Shown: positions 17,782-26,749, counted from the stretch's first letter. The stretch is 36,271 nt of DNA from Sphingomonas bacterium (GCF_028293085.1 NZ_JAQGLC010000079.1:1-36271); one strand, 5' to 3'. Made by a program: numbers and translations. Notes: a model not told the origin generated them from the letters alone.

Positions 17782-18576
17782 ATGCAACCTTATCTCGATC
17801 TCATGCAGCGCGTGCTGACCACCGGCACCGAACAGATGGACCGCACCGGCACAGGCACGCTCTCGGTGTTCGGCCACCAGATGCGCTTCGATCTGGCGGA
17901 GGGCTTTCCCGTCCTCACCACCAAGAAGGTCCATCTCCGCTCGATCATCGTCGAGCTGCTCTGGTTCCTGCGCGGCGACACCAATGTGCAGTGGCTGCGC
18001 GATCGCAAGGTGAGCATCTGGGACGAATGGGCCGACGAGGCGGGCGAGCTCGGCCCGGTCTACGGCAAGCAATGGCGCGATTGGGAGACGGCGGACGGCC
18101 GCCATATCGATCAGATCGCCGAGCTGATCGCGCAGATCAAGACCAACCCCGCCTCGCGCCGCCAGATCGTCAGCGCGTGGAATCCGGGCGATCTCCACGC
18201 CATGGCGCTCGCCCCGTGCCACTGCCTGTTCCAGACCTATGTTGCGAACGGCCGCCTGTCGCTGCAGCTCTATCAACGCTCGGCCGATATCTTCCTCGGC
18301 GTGCCCTTCAACATCGCCAGCTATGCGCTGCTGACTCATATGCTGGCGCAGCAATGCGGACTCGAGCCGGGTGAGTTCGTCTGGACCGGCGGCGATTGTC
18401 ACCTCTACTCGAACCATCTGGAGCAGGCCCGCGAGCAGCTCTCACGCAATCCCGGCCCGCTCCCCCGGCTCGAGATCCTGCGCGATCCCGGTGCGATCGA
18501 CGCGTATGAATATGAGGACTTCCAGCTTATCGGCTACGAAGCGCAGGCGCATATCAAAGCGCCGGTTGCGGTCTGA
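17782..18576 (+). CDS. thyA: Thymidylate synthase
   Basis: Converts dUMP and methylene-tetrahydrofolate to dTMP and dihydrofolate in the cytoplasm. The product is 264 residues, the same length as E. coli ThyA, and the catalytic cysteine falls at the same number, Cys146 in LAPCHCLFQ. Other landmarks are the phosphate-binding [14 protein letters not shown], the [20 protein letters not shown] core and the C-terminal APVAV. ATG 17782 gives the standard N-terminus [12 protein letters not shown]; upstream in-frame starts only add low-complexity residues. Its last 23 bases overlap the end of the convergent sheath-like gene. folA, which regenerates the folate it oxidises, lies about 2.5 kb downstream, separated by sheath-like, hydrolase and small-peptide genes. 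Confidence 0.97.
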   Translation: MQPYLDLMQRVLTTGTEQMDRTGTGTLSVFGHQMRFDLAEGFPVLTTKKVHLRSIIVELLWFLRGDTNVQWLRDRKVSIWDEWADEAGELGPVYGKQWRDWETADGRHIDQIAELIAQIKTNPASRRQIVSAWNPGDLHAMALAPCHCLFQTYVANGRLSLQLYQRSADIFLGVPFNIASYALLTHMLAQQCGLEPGEFVWTGGDCHLYSNHLEQAREQLSRNPGPLPRLEILRDPGAIDAYEYEDFQLIGYEAQAHIKAPVAV

Positions 18577-19813
18577 TCGCGGTCTGCTGCGCGAAATCGA
18601 GGGTGATGAACTCCGCCGGATGGATCAGCGCCACCGCGATCCGCAGGCGCAGCATGCCGGCCAGCACGTCCTGGCCGCTCATCGTCGATCCGATGCCGCA
18701 GGAGATGGTGAAGGCGCCGGATGCCGTCGCGCCGAACAGCCCGCCGGCCTGCCACAAATCCGTCAGGAACGCCGAGAGCATCGCGGTGACGGCCGCCCAG
18801 GTGGTCGCGTCATTGGGCGCGAAGGCGAATTGCCTGAGCCCGGTCCTGATCGACTGATCGAGATAGATCAGCGTCCGCCGCGCATGGATATAGCGATAAT
18901 CGTCGCTGTTGCCGTCCAGCGTGCGCGCGCCCCACACCAAAGTGCCGCGCCCGGGGAAATCGCGGATCGCATTCACCGCCAGCCCGTCGACCGGCAGGTT
19001 CATCCCCGCCTGCTCGTCGGCATCGACCGGGATCGTCGGGCCCTCGATCATCGCGACCGACATGCCCGCGGGCGCGGTCCAAACCCCGCGGCCTTCGTCG
19101 TTCGCCGCGTAGATCCCGGCGATCGCGGGCGCGGCGGGCAGGACGCGCCGCACGCCGCCGATCACCGTCTTCAGCCAGGGAAAATAGGCGCCGCCAAAGC
19201 TCCGCCCGTCGCCCACGGGCGAGATGCCGGCATGGAATCGCGCCATCACCGCATCGATCAGCGCGGGCGTGCGATTGGCCGGATCGCCGCCGCCGGGCAC
19301 GTCGAGGATCGCGAACCGGTCGCCCAGCTGCGCCGCCTGCTGCACCATCGCGCAGGCAAAGGGAAAATAATCGTCATCGGCCATGGCGAGCGCATCGGGG
19401 GCGAGCAGCAGGGTCGGCCCCGGCTGCGCTTCGATTGCCGCCAGCCCCTCCCACATCCGCTCGGGGCGAAGCCCGATCTCCTTCACCAGGTCGCCCGCGA
19501 AATCGGCGAAGCTGCCGACCGAGGCGATCAGGCACCGCGTGCCGCCATTGCCGAAGAAAAGCTCGAGGCTCTCGTACAGGATCGGCGCCGCACCGGCCGA
19601 ATCGCCGCTCCAGCCGCCCCCGAACAGCGCCCGATATTGCTCCATCGACTCGATCTCCGCCGCGAGGCCTGCCGCGACCTGGCCGGCATCCGGGGCCTTT
19701 TCGGTATAGCCGATGAACGCCGGCAGCGCGGTCGCCACGCCCGTGACAGGGCGTGGAAACGCCGACGGTTCAGTCACGTAGACGCCAGGCGTCTTTCGCT
19801 GTTTCGAATTCAT
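18554..19813 (-). CDS. Contractile tail sheath-like protein, isolated
   Basis: Protein of 419 residues resembling the sheath subunits of contractile phage tails and extracellular contractile injection systems. The N-terminus has the typical start [20 protein letters not shown], with [14 protein letters not shown] following. The middle has [20 protein letters not shown], matching the sheath pattern of GVYAR..RGVWKAPAG. The C-terminal part has [24 protein letters not shown], and a final domain with [20 protein letters not shown] and [10 protein letters not shown], the interlocking C-terminal fold of the family. The length is near that of complete short sheaths, so it does not look truncated. 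No tube, baseplate, spike, ATPase or terminase gene is nearby; neighbours are thyA (overlapping 23 bases at the 3' ends) and a hydrolase. A function as an assembled sheath without its partners in this locus is unclear. Confidence 0.85.
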   Translation of the reverse strand: MNSKQRKTPGVYVTEPSAFPRPVTGVATALPAFIGYTEKAPDAGQVAAGLAAEIESMEQYRALFGGGWSGDSAGAAPILYESLELFFGNGGTRCLIASVGSFADFAGDLVKEIGLRPERMWEGLAAIEAQPGPTLLLAPDALAMADDDYFPFACAMVQQAAQLGDRFAILDVPGGGDPANRTPALIDAVMARFHAGISPVGDGRSFGGAYFPWLKTVIGGVRRVLPAAPAIAGIYAANDEGRGVWTAPAGMSVAMIEGPTIPVDADEQAGMNLPVDGLAVNAIRDFPGRGTLVWGARTLDGNSDDYRYIHARRTLIYLDQSIRTGLRQFAFAPNDATTWAAVTAMLSAFLTDLWQAGGLFGATASGAFTISCGIGSTMSGQDVLAGMLRLRIAVALIHPAEFITLDFAQQTAIRPQPAL

Positions 19814-19942
19814 GGTACGATTCCTGCCTGGCCCGCGACAAGGCTATCAGGCCGCCTCGCGCACGCAACGGGGGATGCCGCCAAGCTGGACCCATGTGGC
19901 GACGAGGCGTATTCTCAGGGCGTCAGTTTGAGGTGAGCGGCC

Positions 19943-20866
19943 ATGAAAGCAGCGATCGCAGTCCTTCTCGCGCTCATCGCGGCCGGTGCGCGGGCGGCGC
20001 CCGATCCCCCGCCCGATACCCTGCCCGCGCCTCTCCTGGAACGCCGCATCCTGCCGTCGGAGGCCGATCCGGCAGTGAAGCAGTTCGACGATCCCAACAT
20101 CGCCGTCACCAGCCCCGGCCTGCCGCGCGGCGCGCCGCTCGCCGTCTTCCTGCCGGGCACGAACGGCAAGCCGGAACATGCGCTGGATCTGCTTCGGGTC
20201 ATTGCGGGCCAGGGCTATCGTGCGCTCGGGCTGCACTATGACGACCGTCCCGCGGTGGTGGCCAAATGCCCGGCCGATCCCGATCCCGATTGCTCGGCCA
20301 GGTTCCGCGAGATGCGGGTCAGCGGCACCGGCGGGCCGGCGGTGGTCGACAATCCGGTTGCCGAGGCGATCGTGCCGCGCCTCGTCGCCACCCTGCGCGC
20401 GCTCGATCGGCGCGAGCCGGACCAGGGTTGGGGCGGTTATCTAGACGGCGGCGAGCCGCGCTGGGATCGCATCGTCCTGTCCGGCCTGTCGCAAGGCGCG
20501 GGCATGGCCGCCTTCATCGCCAAGCAGCACAAGCTGCGCCGCGTCGTCCTGTTCTCCAGCCCCTGGGATTTCACCGGGCCGGATCGCAAGCCGGCGCCCT
20601 GGCTCTCCCTGCCCAGCGCGACGCCGATGGACCGCTGGCAGGCCGAATATAACCGGCGTGAGAACACGGCGGCGCAGATTGCCCTCGCTTATGCCGCCCT
20701 CGCGATACCGCCCGCCAATATCCGGATCTTCGATCTCGATCTGCCCGCGGACCGCCCCGCGACGGGCGCCAACCCCTATCACGCCATCACGATCGGCGAT
20801 CTGCGCTACACCCCGCAATGGCGGGCGATGTACGGCCGTGGCGCGGATCCGCCGGCCGCACCATGA
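19943..20866 (+). CDS. Secreted alpha/beta hydrolase-like protein
   Basis: Protein of 307 residues with a clear signal peptide (MKAAIAVLLALIAAGARA, cleavage expected after about residue 18). The mature part has an alpha/beta-hydrolase layout: AVFLPGTNGKPEHALDLLRV near the N-terminus, the nucleophile elbow SGLSQGAGMAAFI with Ser183, and a late NPYHAITIGD with H280 as the probable catalytic histidine. It resembles the uncharacterised BPSS1187-type hydrolase group, but I cannot confirm that without a search. ATG 19943 has a GAGGTGAG site just upstream. It is divergent from the sheath-like gene, and the spacer of about 130 bases should hold both promoters. Substrate unknown. Confidence 0.85.
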   Translation: MKAAIAVLLALIAAGARAAPDPPPDTLPAPLLERRILPSEADPAVKQFDDPNIAVTSPGLPRGAPLAVFLPGTNGKPEHALDLLRVIAGQGYRALGLHYDDRPAVVAKCPADPDPDCSARFREMRVSGTGGPAVVDNPVAEAIVPRLVATLRALDRREPDQGWGGYLDGGEPRWDRIVLSGLSQGAGMAAFIAKQHKLRRVVLFSSPWDFTGPDRKPAPWLSLPSATPMDRWQAEYNRRENTAAQIALAYAALAIPPANIRIFDLDLPADRPATGANPYHAITIGDLRYTPQWRAMYGRGADPPAAP

Positions 20867-20898
20867 CATCGCCGATTCAGCCCGCGTTCAGTCTGTCG

Positions 20899-20914
20899 AC
20901 TACATATGTAGTCG
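20899..20914. promoter_or_regulatory. Perfect 16-base palindrome, BlaI/MecI/CopY-type operator
   Basis: GACTACATATGTAGTC is an exact palindrome containing TACA-TA-TGTA, the hallmark of operators bound by BlaI/MecI/CopY winged-helix repressors. It lies 24 bases before the start of a 44-codon ORF, close to where a promoter would be. No BlaI-family regulator or BlaR1/M56 protease gene is in the window, so the repressor would be encoded elsewhere. Confidence 0.6.
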
Positions 20915-20938
20915 AACAGGGATCAAGGGAGAAAAGAC

Positions 20939-21602
<664 letters not shown>

Positions 21603-21606
21603 CGCC

Positions 21607-21702
21607 CGTCACCCCGGGCTTGTTCCGGGGTCCACCGTCCCGCATAGCATGACCGATCGGCTCGAACGGCACCCTTGGATGCCGGAACCAGTCCGGCACG
21701 AG
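21607..21702. repeat. Imperfect inverted repeat of a dispersed palindromic type
   Basis: The left arm (CGTCACCCCGGGCTTGTTCC then GGGGTCC, 21607-21633) pairs imperfectly with the right arm (GGATGCCGGAACCAGTCCGG then CACGAG, 21678-21702). This has the look of the intergenic palindromes built around GGAACAAGTCCGG that are common in alphaproteobacterial genomes. It fills the folA-dipeptidase spacer and ends next to the dipeptidase ribosome-binding site. It could also act as a transcription attenuator after folA. Confidence 0.6.
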
Positions 21703-21720
21703 CAAGGGGATGGGGACAAG

Positions 21721-22887
21721 ATGCGCAAATGGCTCTGGCGGATTTTCGCCCTCCTCATCCTCGCCGCGATCGCCTTCTTCCTCTTCGCGCCCGGGATCGT
21801 CGAGAACTCGATGAACAAGGTCGAGCCGGTCGCGCTGAAGATCACGCCCCGCGCCAAAGCGCTCCACGCGACGCTGCAGGTCGCCGACATGCATGCCGAC
21901 ACCCTGCTGTGGAAACGCAGCCTGCTCGATCGCTCGACGCGCGGCCAGGTCGATCTGCCGCGCCTGATCGAGGGCAATTACGCGCTGCAGGTCTTCTCCT
22001 CGGTCACCAAGACGCCCAAGGGCCAGAATTACGACGCCAACACCGCCGACACCGACAATATCACCACGCTCGCCATTGCCGATCTCCAGCCGCCGCGCAC
22101 CTGGGGCTCGCTGCTCCAGCGCTCGCTCTGGCACGCGACCAAGCTGCAGCAATACGTCGCCGACTCGAACGGCCAGCTTCGCCTGATCCGCACCCCCGCC
22201 GATCTCGATCGCCTCCTTGTCGACCGGGCTTCGGGCAAGAAGGTCGTCGGCGCGATGCTCTCGATCGAGGGGTTGCAGGATCTCGAGGGCAAGCTCGCCA
22301 ATCTCGACAGGCTGCACGATGCCGGCTTCCGCATGGCGGGCCTCGCCCACTTCTTCGACAATGACGTCGCGGGATCGATGCACGGCACGGCCAAAAGCGG
22401 CCTTACCCCGCTCGGCCTGCAGGTCGTGCGCCGGATGGAGGCGCTCGGCATGATCGTCGACGTCGCGCATTCGAGCCACGCGACGATCGCCCAGGTGATC
22501 GCGATGGCGAAGCGCCCGATCGTCGCCAGCCATGGCGGCGTCCAGGCGACCTGCAAGGTCAACCGCAACCTCACCGACGACGAGATCCGCGGCATCGCGA
22601 AGACCGGCGGGGTGATCGGCATCGGCTATTGGGATGGCGCGGTCTGCTCGACCAGGCCGGAGGCCGCGGCCACCGCGATCGCCTATGTCCGCGATCTCGT
22701 CGGGATCGACCATGTCGGCCTCGGCTCGGATTTCGACGGCGCGGTCACGACCGGGTTCGATTCGAGCCAGCTCGCTGCGGTGACCCAGGCGCTGATCGAT
22801 CGCGGCTTTACCGACGCGGACATCGCCAAGGTGATGGGCGGCAACGTGCTCCGCGTGTTGCGCGCCGGCATTGCGCCGCAAGGCTAG
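21721..22887 (+). CDS. Membrane dipeptidase (peptidase family M19)
   Basis: Zinc-dependent dipeptidase of 388 residues in the renal-dipeptidase family, which cleaves dipeptides, including L,D or D-residue forms. A basic start (MRKWLWRIF) precedes one hydrophobic segment (ALLILAAIAFFLFAPGI), so it is membrane-anchored or exported with an uncleaved signal. Metal ligands and motifs expected for M19 are present: HAD in VADMHADTLLW, the bridging glutamate in LSIEGLQDL, VDVAHSS, IVASHGG, and HVGLGSDFDG near the C-terminus. ATG 21721 is preceded by GGGGAC; the longer in-frame start at 21649 would add non-conserved residues encoded by the palindromic repeat. Substrate not predictable. Confidence 0.92.
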   Translation: MRKWLWRIFALLILAAIAFFLFAPGIVENSMNKVEPVALKITPRAKALHATLQVADMHADTLLWKRSLLDRSTRGQVDLPRLIEGNYALQVFSSVTKTPKGQNYDANTADTDNITTLAIADLQPPRTWGSLLQRSLWHATKLQQYVADSNGQLRLIRTPADLDRLLVDRASGKKVVGAMLSIEGLQDLEGKLANLDRLHDAGFRMAGLAHFFDNDVAGSMHGTAKSGLTPLGLQVVRRMEALGMIVDVAHSSHATIAQVIAMAKRPIVASHGGVQATCKVNRNLTDDEIRGIAKTGGVIGIGYWDGAVCSTRPEAAATAIAYVRDLVGIDHVGLGSDFDGAVTTGFDSSQLAAVTQALIDRGFTDADIAKVMGGNVLRVLRAGIAPQG

Positions 22888-22919
22888 CGCCCCCGCAATG
22901 CCCTCCCTATAGCCGAAGC

Positions 22920-23846
22920 ATGGAGCGGCTAGATGGCGGCTCGGTGGTGCCTCCCGAACTCCGGGGCGGGATCGTCGCGCTGGGGAATTTCGACGGGTTC
23001 CACATGGGGCATCAGGCAGTGGTTGGCCGGGCGGTCGAGCGCGCGCGCGCGGAAGGCCGTCCCGCGCTGGTCGCGACCTTCGATCCGCATCCCGTCCGCC
23101 ATTTCAAGCCCGACGCACCGCCCTTCCGGCTGACCACGCTCGATCAGCGCGAGCGCCTGTTCGGCGCGGCCGGCGCCGACGCGATGATCGTCTTCCGTTT
23201 CGATGCCGAGCTCGCCGGGCTGACCGCGCTGGAATTCGTCGCCGATCGCCTGCTCGACAAGATCGGCGTTGCCGGCGTGGTGACCGGCATGGATTTCACC
23301 TTCGGCAAGGCCCGCGGCGGCAATGTCGACATCCTGGCGGATCTCGGCGCGAAGAACGGCTTCTCCGTCGACACCGTCGCGCCGGTCGCGCTCGACGGCG
23401 AGGAAGTCTCCTCCAGCCGGATCCGCGATCTGCTCGTCGGCAGCGATCCGCGCGGCGCGGCGCGGTTGCTCACCCGCCCCTTCGCGATCGAGGGGGTGGT
23501 CCAGCACGGCGACAAGCGCGGCCGCACGATCGGCTACCCGACCGCCAATGTGGATCTCGGCAATTATCTGCGGCCGGCTTACGGCATCTACGCGGTGCGC
23601 GGGCGGTTGCCCGACGGGCGGCTGCTGGAAGGCGCCGCAAATCTCGGCGTCCGTCCCACCTTCGACCCTCCCCGGGAATTGCTCGAACCCTATTTCTTCG
23701 ATTTCACCGGCGATCTGTACAACCAGTGCGTCGAGGTCGAGCTGATCGACTTTCTGCGCCCCGAAGCACGCTTCGACAGCCTGGAAGCGCTGACCACGCA
23801 GATGGACAAGGATTGCGCGAAGGCACGGGCATTGCTGGCCAGCTAG
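22920..23846 (+). CDS. ribF: Bifunctional riboflavin kinase / FAD synthetase
   Basis: Phosphorylates riboflavin to FMN and adenylates FMN to FAD. The product is 308 residues, the usual length. The N-terminal nucleotidyltransferase domain has IVALGNFDGFHMGHQAVV, TFDPHPVRHF and the VSSSRIRDLL motif; the C-terminal flavokinase domain has GDKRGRTIGYPTANV, the PAYGIYAVRG strand and GAANLGVRPTF. ATG 22920 starts 32 bases after the dipeptidase stop on the same strand. The ribosome-binding site is weak. In many sphingomonads ileS follows ribF; here a gene-free stretch follows instead. Confidence 0.95.
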   Translation: MERLDGGSVVPPELRGGIVALGNFDGFHMGHQAVVGRAVERARAEGRPALVATFDPHPVRHFKPDAPPFRLTTLDQRERLFGAAGADAMIVFRFDAELAGLTALEFVADRLLDKIGVAGVVTGMDFTFGKARGGNVDILADLGAKNGFSVDTVAPVALDGEEVSSSRIRDLLVGSDPRGAARLLTRPFAIEGVVQHGDKRGRTIGYPTANVDLGNYLRPAYGIYAVRGRLPDGRLLEGAANLGVRPTFDPPRELLEPYFFDFTGDLYNQCVEVELIDFLRPEARFDSLEALTTQMDKDCAKARALLAS

Positions 23847-24520
23847 CCCTGCCCTCTCATCGTGCGGATTCCGCCCGGCCGGAAACCAGGACCAGCCTCG
23901 CGCACGCTGCCTGCGCGGACGGTATCGTTCTTTAGGGAGAAGCAAGTCCGGCCCGCGCAGGGCTCGCGCGTTCGCGCGGCTTCGAAAGCGCGCAGACGCA
24001 AAATGGGGGCCGGCATTGCTGCCGACCCCCTGTCGCCGGACTTCGACCCGCTTGGCATCTCCGAAGAAACGCCCGCGCCTTCTGGTTTCGGCGGCATGCT
24101 CCACCCGAGCCGCGAACGGCTGCGAGCTTCGCATTTCGGTCACCGGGGTCGGGCGCGATACCCTTGCGGGCCTCAACGCCGCGACCTCCGGCGGCCAGCT
24201 CGACAATCAGGCCGAAACCCGACAGCCTCGCTTTGGCCACTATCTCCGAACCACCTTCCGCCCGGTGACGAGCGGCGCGCATTCAGCCTTCACAGCCAAC
24301 GTCCTTCCAAATCGCGGGGACGGGAAAGGACGCCTGGAACACCGCTCTTTGCCTGTCCGCCAAGCCTTCGCTTTCGCGACGGCGGGCGTACCTGCGGGGA
24401 TCGGCATCCCGCCAGCATCATGACCGGTTTCCTTGCGGCACCTTTTCACGACCCTGGCATAAGTGGCTGATGTCTCCGCGATTTCTCGCTTCCTCACTGC
24501 CCTCTTACAGTCATGAAGGT
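23847..24520. other. Unassigned region downstream of ribF
   Basis: About 670 bases with several open frames on both strands, none of which shows a signal peptide, known motif or consistent codon bias. The translated frames are Arg/Pro/Ser-rich, as expected from antisense or non-coding GC-rich DNA. It may hold a decayed gene or a non-coding RNA. I checked by eye for RNase P RNA (AGAGGAAAGTCCGG) and for the tmRNA T-arm end and found neither. Confidence 0.45.
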
Positions 24521-24526
24521 GTCATC

Positions 24527-24696
24527 GAATCCGAGTCGTGGAAAGACTCAAACGGCGCTGCAAGCCTGTGGATAACGTGGATATCGTGGAGAAGAATCCA
24601 GCCCGGCCCGCCACCCGATCGTGTCATGAACGAAACGTTGTTTTATGTTAATGCAACCATGCGCGTCGAGGGAGCGTTACGGACCCAGCTTGATTC
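24527..24696. promoter_or_regulatory. DnaA-box and GANTC motif cluster upstream of the glycine-zipper gene
   Basis: Five GANTC sites (24527, 24533, 24545, 24594, 24692), the target of the alphaproteobacterial CcrM methylase, fall within 170 bases. An exact DnaA box on the minus strand, TGTGGATAA (24567-24575), begins a run of three tandem 9-mers: GTGGATAAC, GTGGATATC and GTGGAGAAG (24568-24594). GAGTC and GACTC (24533-24549) also form a short inverted repeat. An AT-rich stretch follows (about 24627-24656). This is consistent with a cell-cycle-controlled promoter or an origin-like element; neither is proven. Confidence 0.45.
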
Positions 24697-24714
24697 AAAG
24701 CAAGGGAGTAGAAG

Positions 24715-25032
24715 ATGCGTAATTTCCTCATGGCGCTCAGCGCCGCGTCGCTCGTCATTCCGGTCAGCATGGCAGTGCCGACCACCAAGGCTGAAGCGCG
24801 CAAGAAGCATTATACGCCCCGCGTCTATCGCGGTCGCGACGGCCGCACCTATTGCCGCCATTCGGACGGCACGACCGGCCTGATCGTCGGCGGTGTCGGC
24901 GGCGCGCTGATCGGCAGCTCGATTGCCGGCCGTGGCGACAAGACGCTGGGTGCGGTGCTCGGCGGCGTCGGCGGTGCCTTTGGCGGCCGCGCGATCGATC
25001 GGTCGATGACGGCGAACAAGCGCTGCCGCTAA
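24715..25032 (+). CDS. Glycine-zipper 2TM domain protein, exported
   Basis: Protein of 105 residues with an N-terminal signal (MRNFLMALSAASLVIPVSMA). It has a tyrosine/arginine-rich middle (KKHYTPRVYRGRDGRTYCRH) and a glycine-zipper region (GLIVGGVGGALIGSSIAGRG, then LGAVLGGVGGAFGGRAIDRS) of the kind found in small outer-membrane or envelope proteins such as the SlyB/17-kDa antigen group. There is no lipobox. GGGAG lies eight bases before ATG 24715. A long upstream region with DnaA/GANTC motifs and a strong terminator just downstream suggest it is transcribed alone. Precise function unknown; an envelope role is inferred. Confidence 0.85.
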   Translation: MRNFLMALSAASLVIPVSMAVPTTKAEARKKHYTPRVYRGRDGRTYCRHSDGTTGLIVGGVGGALIGSSIAGRGDKTLGAVLGGVGGAFGGRAIDRSMTANKRCR

Positions 25033-25056
25033 GACAGGGCATTTGCTAATGATCGA

Positions 25057-25083
25057 GGGCGCGGCGCAATCCGCGCCCTTTTT
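25057..25083 (+). terminator. Rho-independent terminator
   Basis: The perfect 8-base-pair stem GGGCGCGG (25057-25064) / CCGCGCCC (25071-25078) has a 6-base loop and is directly followed by TTTTT. It lies 25 bases after the glycine-zipper gene stop and before osmC. Confidence 0.9.
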
Positions 25084-25110
25084 CATGCACCCTCGCCAAG
25101 GAGACCAGCA

Positions 25111-25539
25111 ATGACGACTCGCAGCGGATCGGCCCGGTACGAAGGCTTCGGCAAGGACGGTGTCGGCCATGTCTCGACTCAGTCGGGCGCGCTTGCCGAC
25201 ATCCCCTATGGTTTCAGCAGCCGGTTCGAGGAAGGTCCGGGCACGAATCCCGAAGAACTGATCGCGACCGCGCATGCGAGCTGCTTCACCATGGCGCTCA
25301 GCTTCGCCCTGGCCCGCGCCGGCTTCAGTGCGGGCACGCTGGAGACGACGGCCAAGGTCACGCTCGAAAAACAGGATGCGGGCTTCACGATCACGCGATC
25401 GGATCTCGATCTGACCGCGACGATCGACGGGATCGAGCCGGACCAGTTCGCCGAGATCGCTGCAGACGCCAAGGCGAACTGCCCGGTTTCGAAAGTGCTC
25501 AATGCCGAGATCACCCTCACGCACCGCCTCAACGCCTGA
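25111..25539 (+). CDS. osmC: OsmC-family peroxiredoxin
   Basis: Thiol-dependent hydroperoxide reductase of 142 residues, active on organic hydroperoxides in the cytoplasm. The two catalytic cysteines are at Cys58 (AHASCFTMALS) and Cys124 (ANCPVSKVLNAEI), with NPEELIATAHASC marking the OsmC branch rather than Ohr. ATG 25111 has AAGGAGA nine bases upstream. It lies between two strong terminators, so it should be a single-gene transcript starting in the short upstream spacer. Confidence 0.93.
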   Translation: MTTRSGSARYEGFGKDGVGHVSTQSGALADIPYGFSSRFEEGPGTNPEELIATAHASCFTMALSFALARAGFSAGTLETTAKVTLEKQDAGFTITRSDLDLTATIDGIEPDQFAEIAADAKANCPVSKVLNAEITLTHRLNA

Positions 25540-25556
25540 TTTCTCCCGAAACGACG

Positions 25557-25590
25557 AAGGGCCCGGCGATCGCTCGCCGGGCCCTTTCGT
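25557..25590. terminator. Rho-independent terminator, possibly bidirectional
   Basis: A perfect 13-base-pair stem, AAGGGCCCGGCGA (25557-25569) / TCGCCGGGCCCTT (25574-25586), has a TCGC loop and a T-rich tail. It sits between the convergent osmC and small membrane protein genes, so it could serve both. Confidence 0.88.
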
Positions 25591-25608
25591 TTGCCAAAGG
25601 CACCAGGA

Positions 25609-25830
25609 TCAGATCAGGCCGCCGCCCAGGAACAGGCGGATCGCGCAGACGATGATCAGCACGAGATTGAGGTTCCGACCCATCTTGTGCGCGGAGAGCG
25701 CGCCGAGCGCCACGCCGACGATGCCCAGCGGGATCGTCAGCCAGTTGAGCCAGCCCAGGAACGGGATGAAGCCGACCAGGGTGAGCAACAGCACCAGCAG
25801 GCCGACCAGGATGGAGAGGATGTTCAGCAT
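25609..25830 (-). CDS. Small membrane protein
   Basis: A 73-residue protein made almost entirely of hydrophobic segments: LNILSILVGLLVLLLTLVGF, IPFLGWLNWLTIPLGIVGVA and LVLIIVCAIRLFLGG. Three membrane helices are likely. No catalytic motif is visible. ATG 25830 is favoured because it starts directly before the first helix; an in-frame ATG at 25902 would add a less hydrophobic stretch of 24 residues. It is convergent with osmC and divergent from the lipoprotein gene. Function unknown. Confidence 0.75.
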   Translation of the reverse strand: MLNILSILVGLLVLLLTLVGFIPFLGWLNWLTIPLGIVGVALGALSAHKMGRNLNLVLIIVCAIRLFLGGGLI

Positions 25831-25961
25831 GGCGAGAACATGCCGAGCATGAAGCGCCAACGCAAGCGTCATGGTGAATCGCTGGTCTCGCGCCAATGCC
25901 AACGCTTCCTTAACCGGAAATGCGCCATGTCGTGGGGACTGTAACGGGAGCTTTTGTTCGC

Positions 25962-26741
25962 ATGGTTCGCAGCCGGTTTCGGGGCCTTGTCGTCCTCGCT
26001 TTGCCCGTGGCGCTCGCTGCGTGCGGGTCGCGGAGCGATGGCGACCGCAATCTCGATACGCTCGACAATGAACTGGTCGACGGCAACAGCGCGAATGCGA
26101 GCCGCGATCCGGCGCTGATGAGCGCGCTGCAGGACCAGATCATGGTCGACCCCACGCTCGCGCAACAGGCCAATAACGACGCGGTTCGCCCGCCTGCCCA
26201 GCCTTATTCCGGCGCCGTCCCGCCTGACGGCATCGCCGTCCCGCCCGCGGGCGCCGCCGCGACCACCGGCGCTGCCCGCAGCGAGACGCTCAAGAAGGCG
26301 CCAGCCCCCGCCGCCGACTGCCCGCAATGCGATGCGGCGCGCGAATCGCTCACGCTCGGGGCGCTCGCCGCACGGCAGAAGGACAAGCGCACCAGCGGTT
26401 GCGCGGGCAATATGCGCTATTCCGCACGCTGGGCGCAGCGCCTGCCCGCCGACCTGCCGCTCTATCCCGACGCCCGCGTCTCGGAAGCGGCCGGCACCGA
26501 AGACGGCGGCTGCGCGCTCCGCGCGGTCAGCTTCGCCAGTTCCGCCCCCTTACAGACGGTGCTCGACTGGTATTACACGCGCGCGACCAATGCCGGCTAT
26601 TCGGCCGAGCATCAGGCCGACGGATCGGAACATGTCCTCGGCGGCACCCGCGACCGCGACGACGGCGCCTTCGCCCTGTTCCTCACGAGCCGCGCTGATG
26701 GCGGGACGGACGTGGATCTGGTGGCGAACAACGGGAATTGA
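25962..26741 (+). CDS. Putative lipoprotein of unknown function
   Basis: A 259-residue protein with a basic start (MVRSRFRG), a hydrophobic segment and the lipobox LAAC. The next 100 residues are Asn/Ala/Pro-rich and look disordered. A C-terminal domain (about residues 125-259) has a CPQC pair and two further cysteines (SGCAGNMRYSARWAQRLPAD, GGCALRAVSF), a DWYYTRATNAGYSAEH segment and an AFALFLTSRADGGTDVDLV strand. The cysteine pattern suggests disulfides in the periplasm. ATG 25962 fits the signal length; GGGAG lies 12 bases upstream, and ATG 25920 is a longer alternative. It is followed by a structured repeat. I do not recognise the family. Confidence 0.82.
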   Translation: MVRSRFRGLVVLALPVALAACGSRSDGDRNLDTLDNELVDGNSANASRDPALMSALQDQIMVDPTLAQQANNDAVRPPAQPYSGAVPPDGIAVPPAGAAATTGAARSETLKKAPAPAADCPQCDAARESLTLGALAARQKDKRTSGCAGNMRYSARWAQRLPADLPLYPDARVSEAAGTEDGGCALRAVSFASSAPLQTVLDWYYTRATNAGYSAEHQADGSEHVLGGTRDRDDGAFALFLTSRADGGTDVDLVANNGN

Positions 26742-26749
26742 TCCCTAAA

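Noticed and set aside
16283..17818. A 511-codon plus-strand frame opposite the old-yellow-enzyme gene.
   Set aside because: It is mostly the antisense of a gene with clear catalytic motifs, and its own translation is Arg/Pro/His-rich with no recognisable domain.
18554..20866. Prophage or complete contractile injection island.
   Set aside because: Only one sheath-like gene is present; no other tail, capsid, lysis, integrase or attachment-site feature is visible nearby.
23862..24470. A 202-codon plus-strand frame and overlapping minus-strand frames after ribF.
   Set aside because: No start signal, motif or codon bias supports any one of them, and all overlap each other; better described as an unassigned region.
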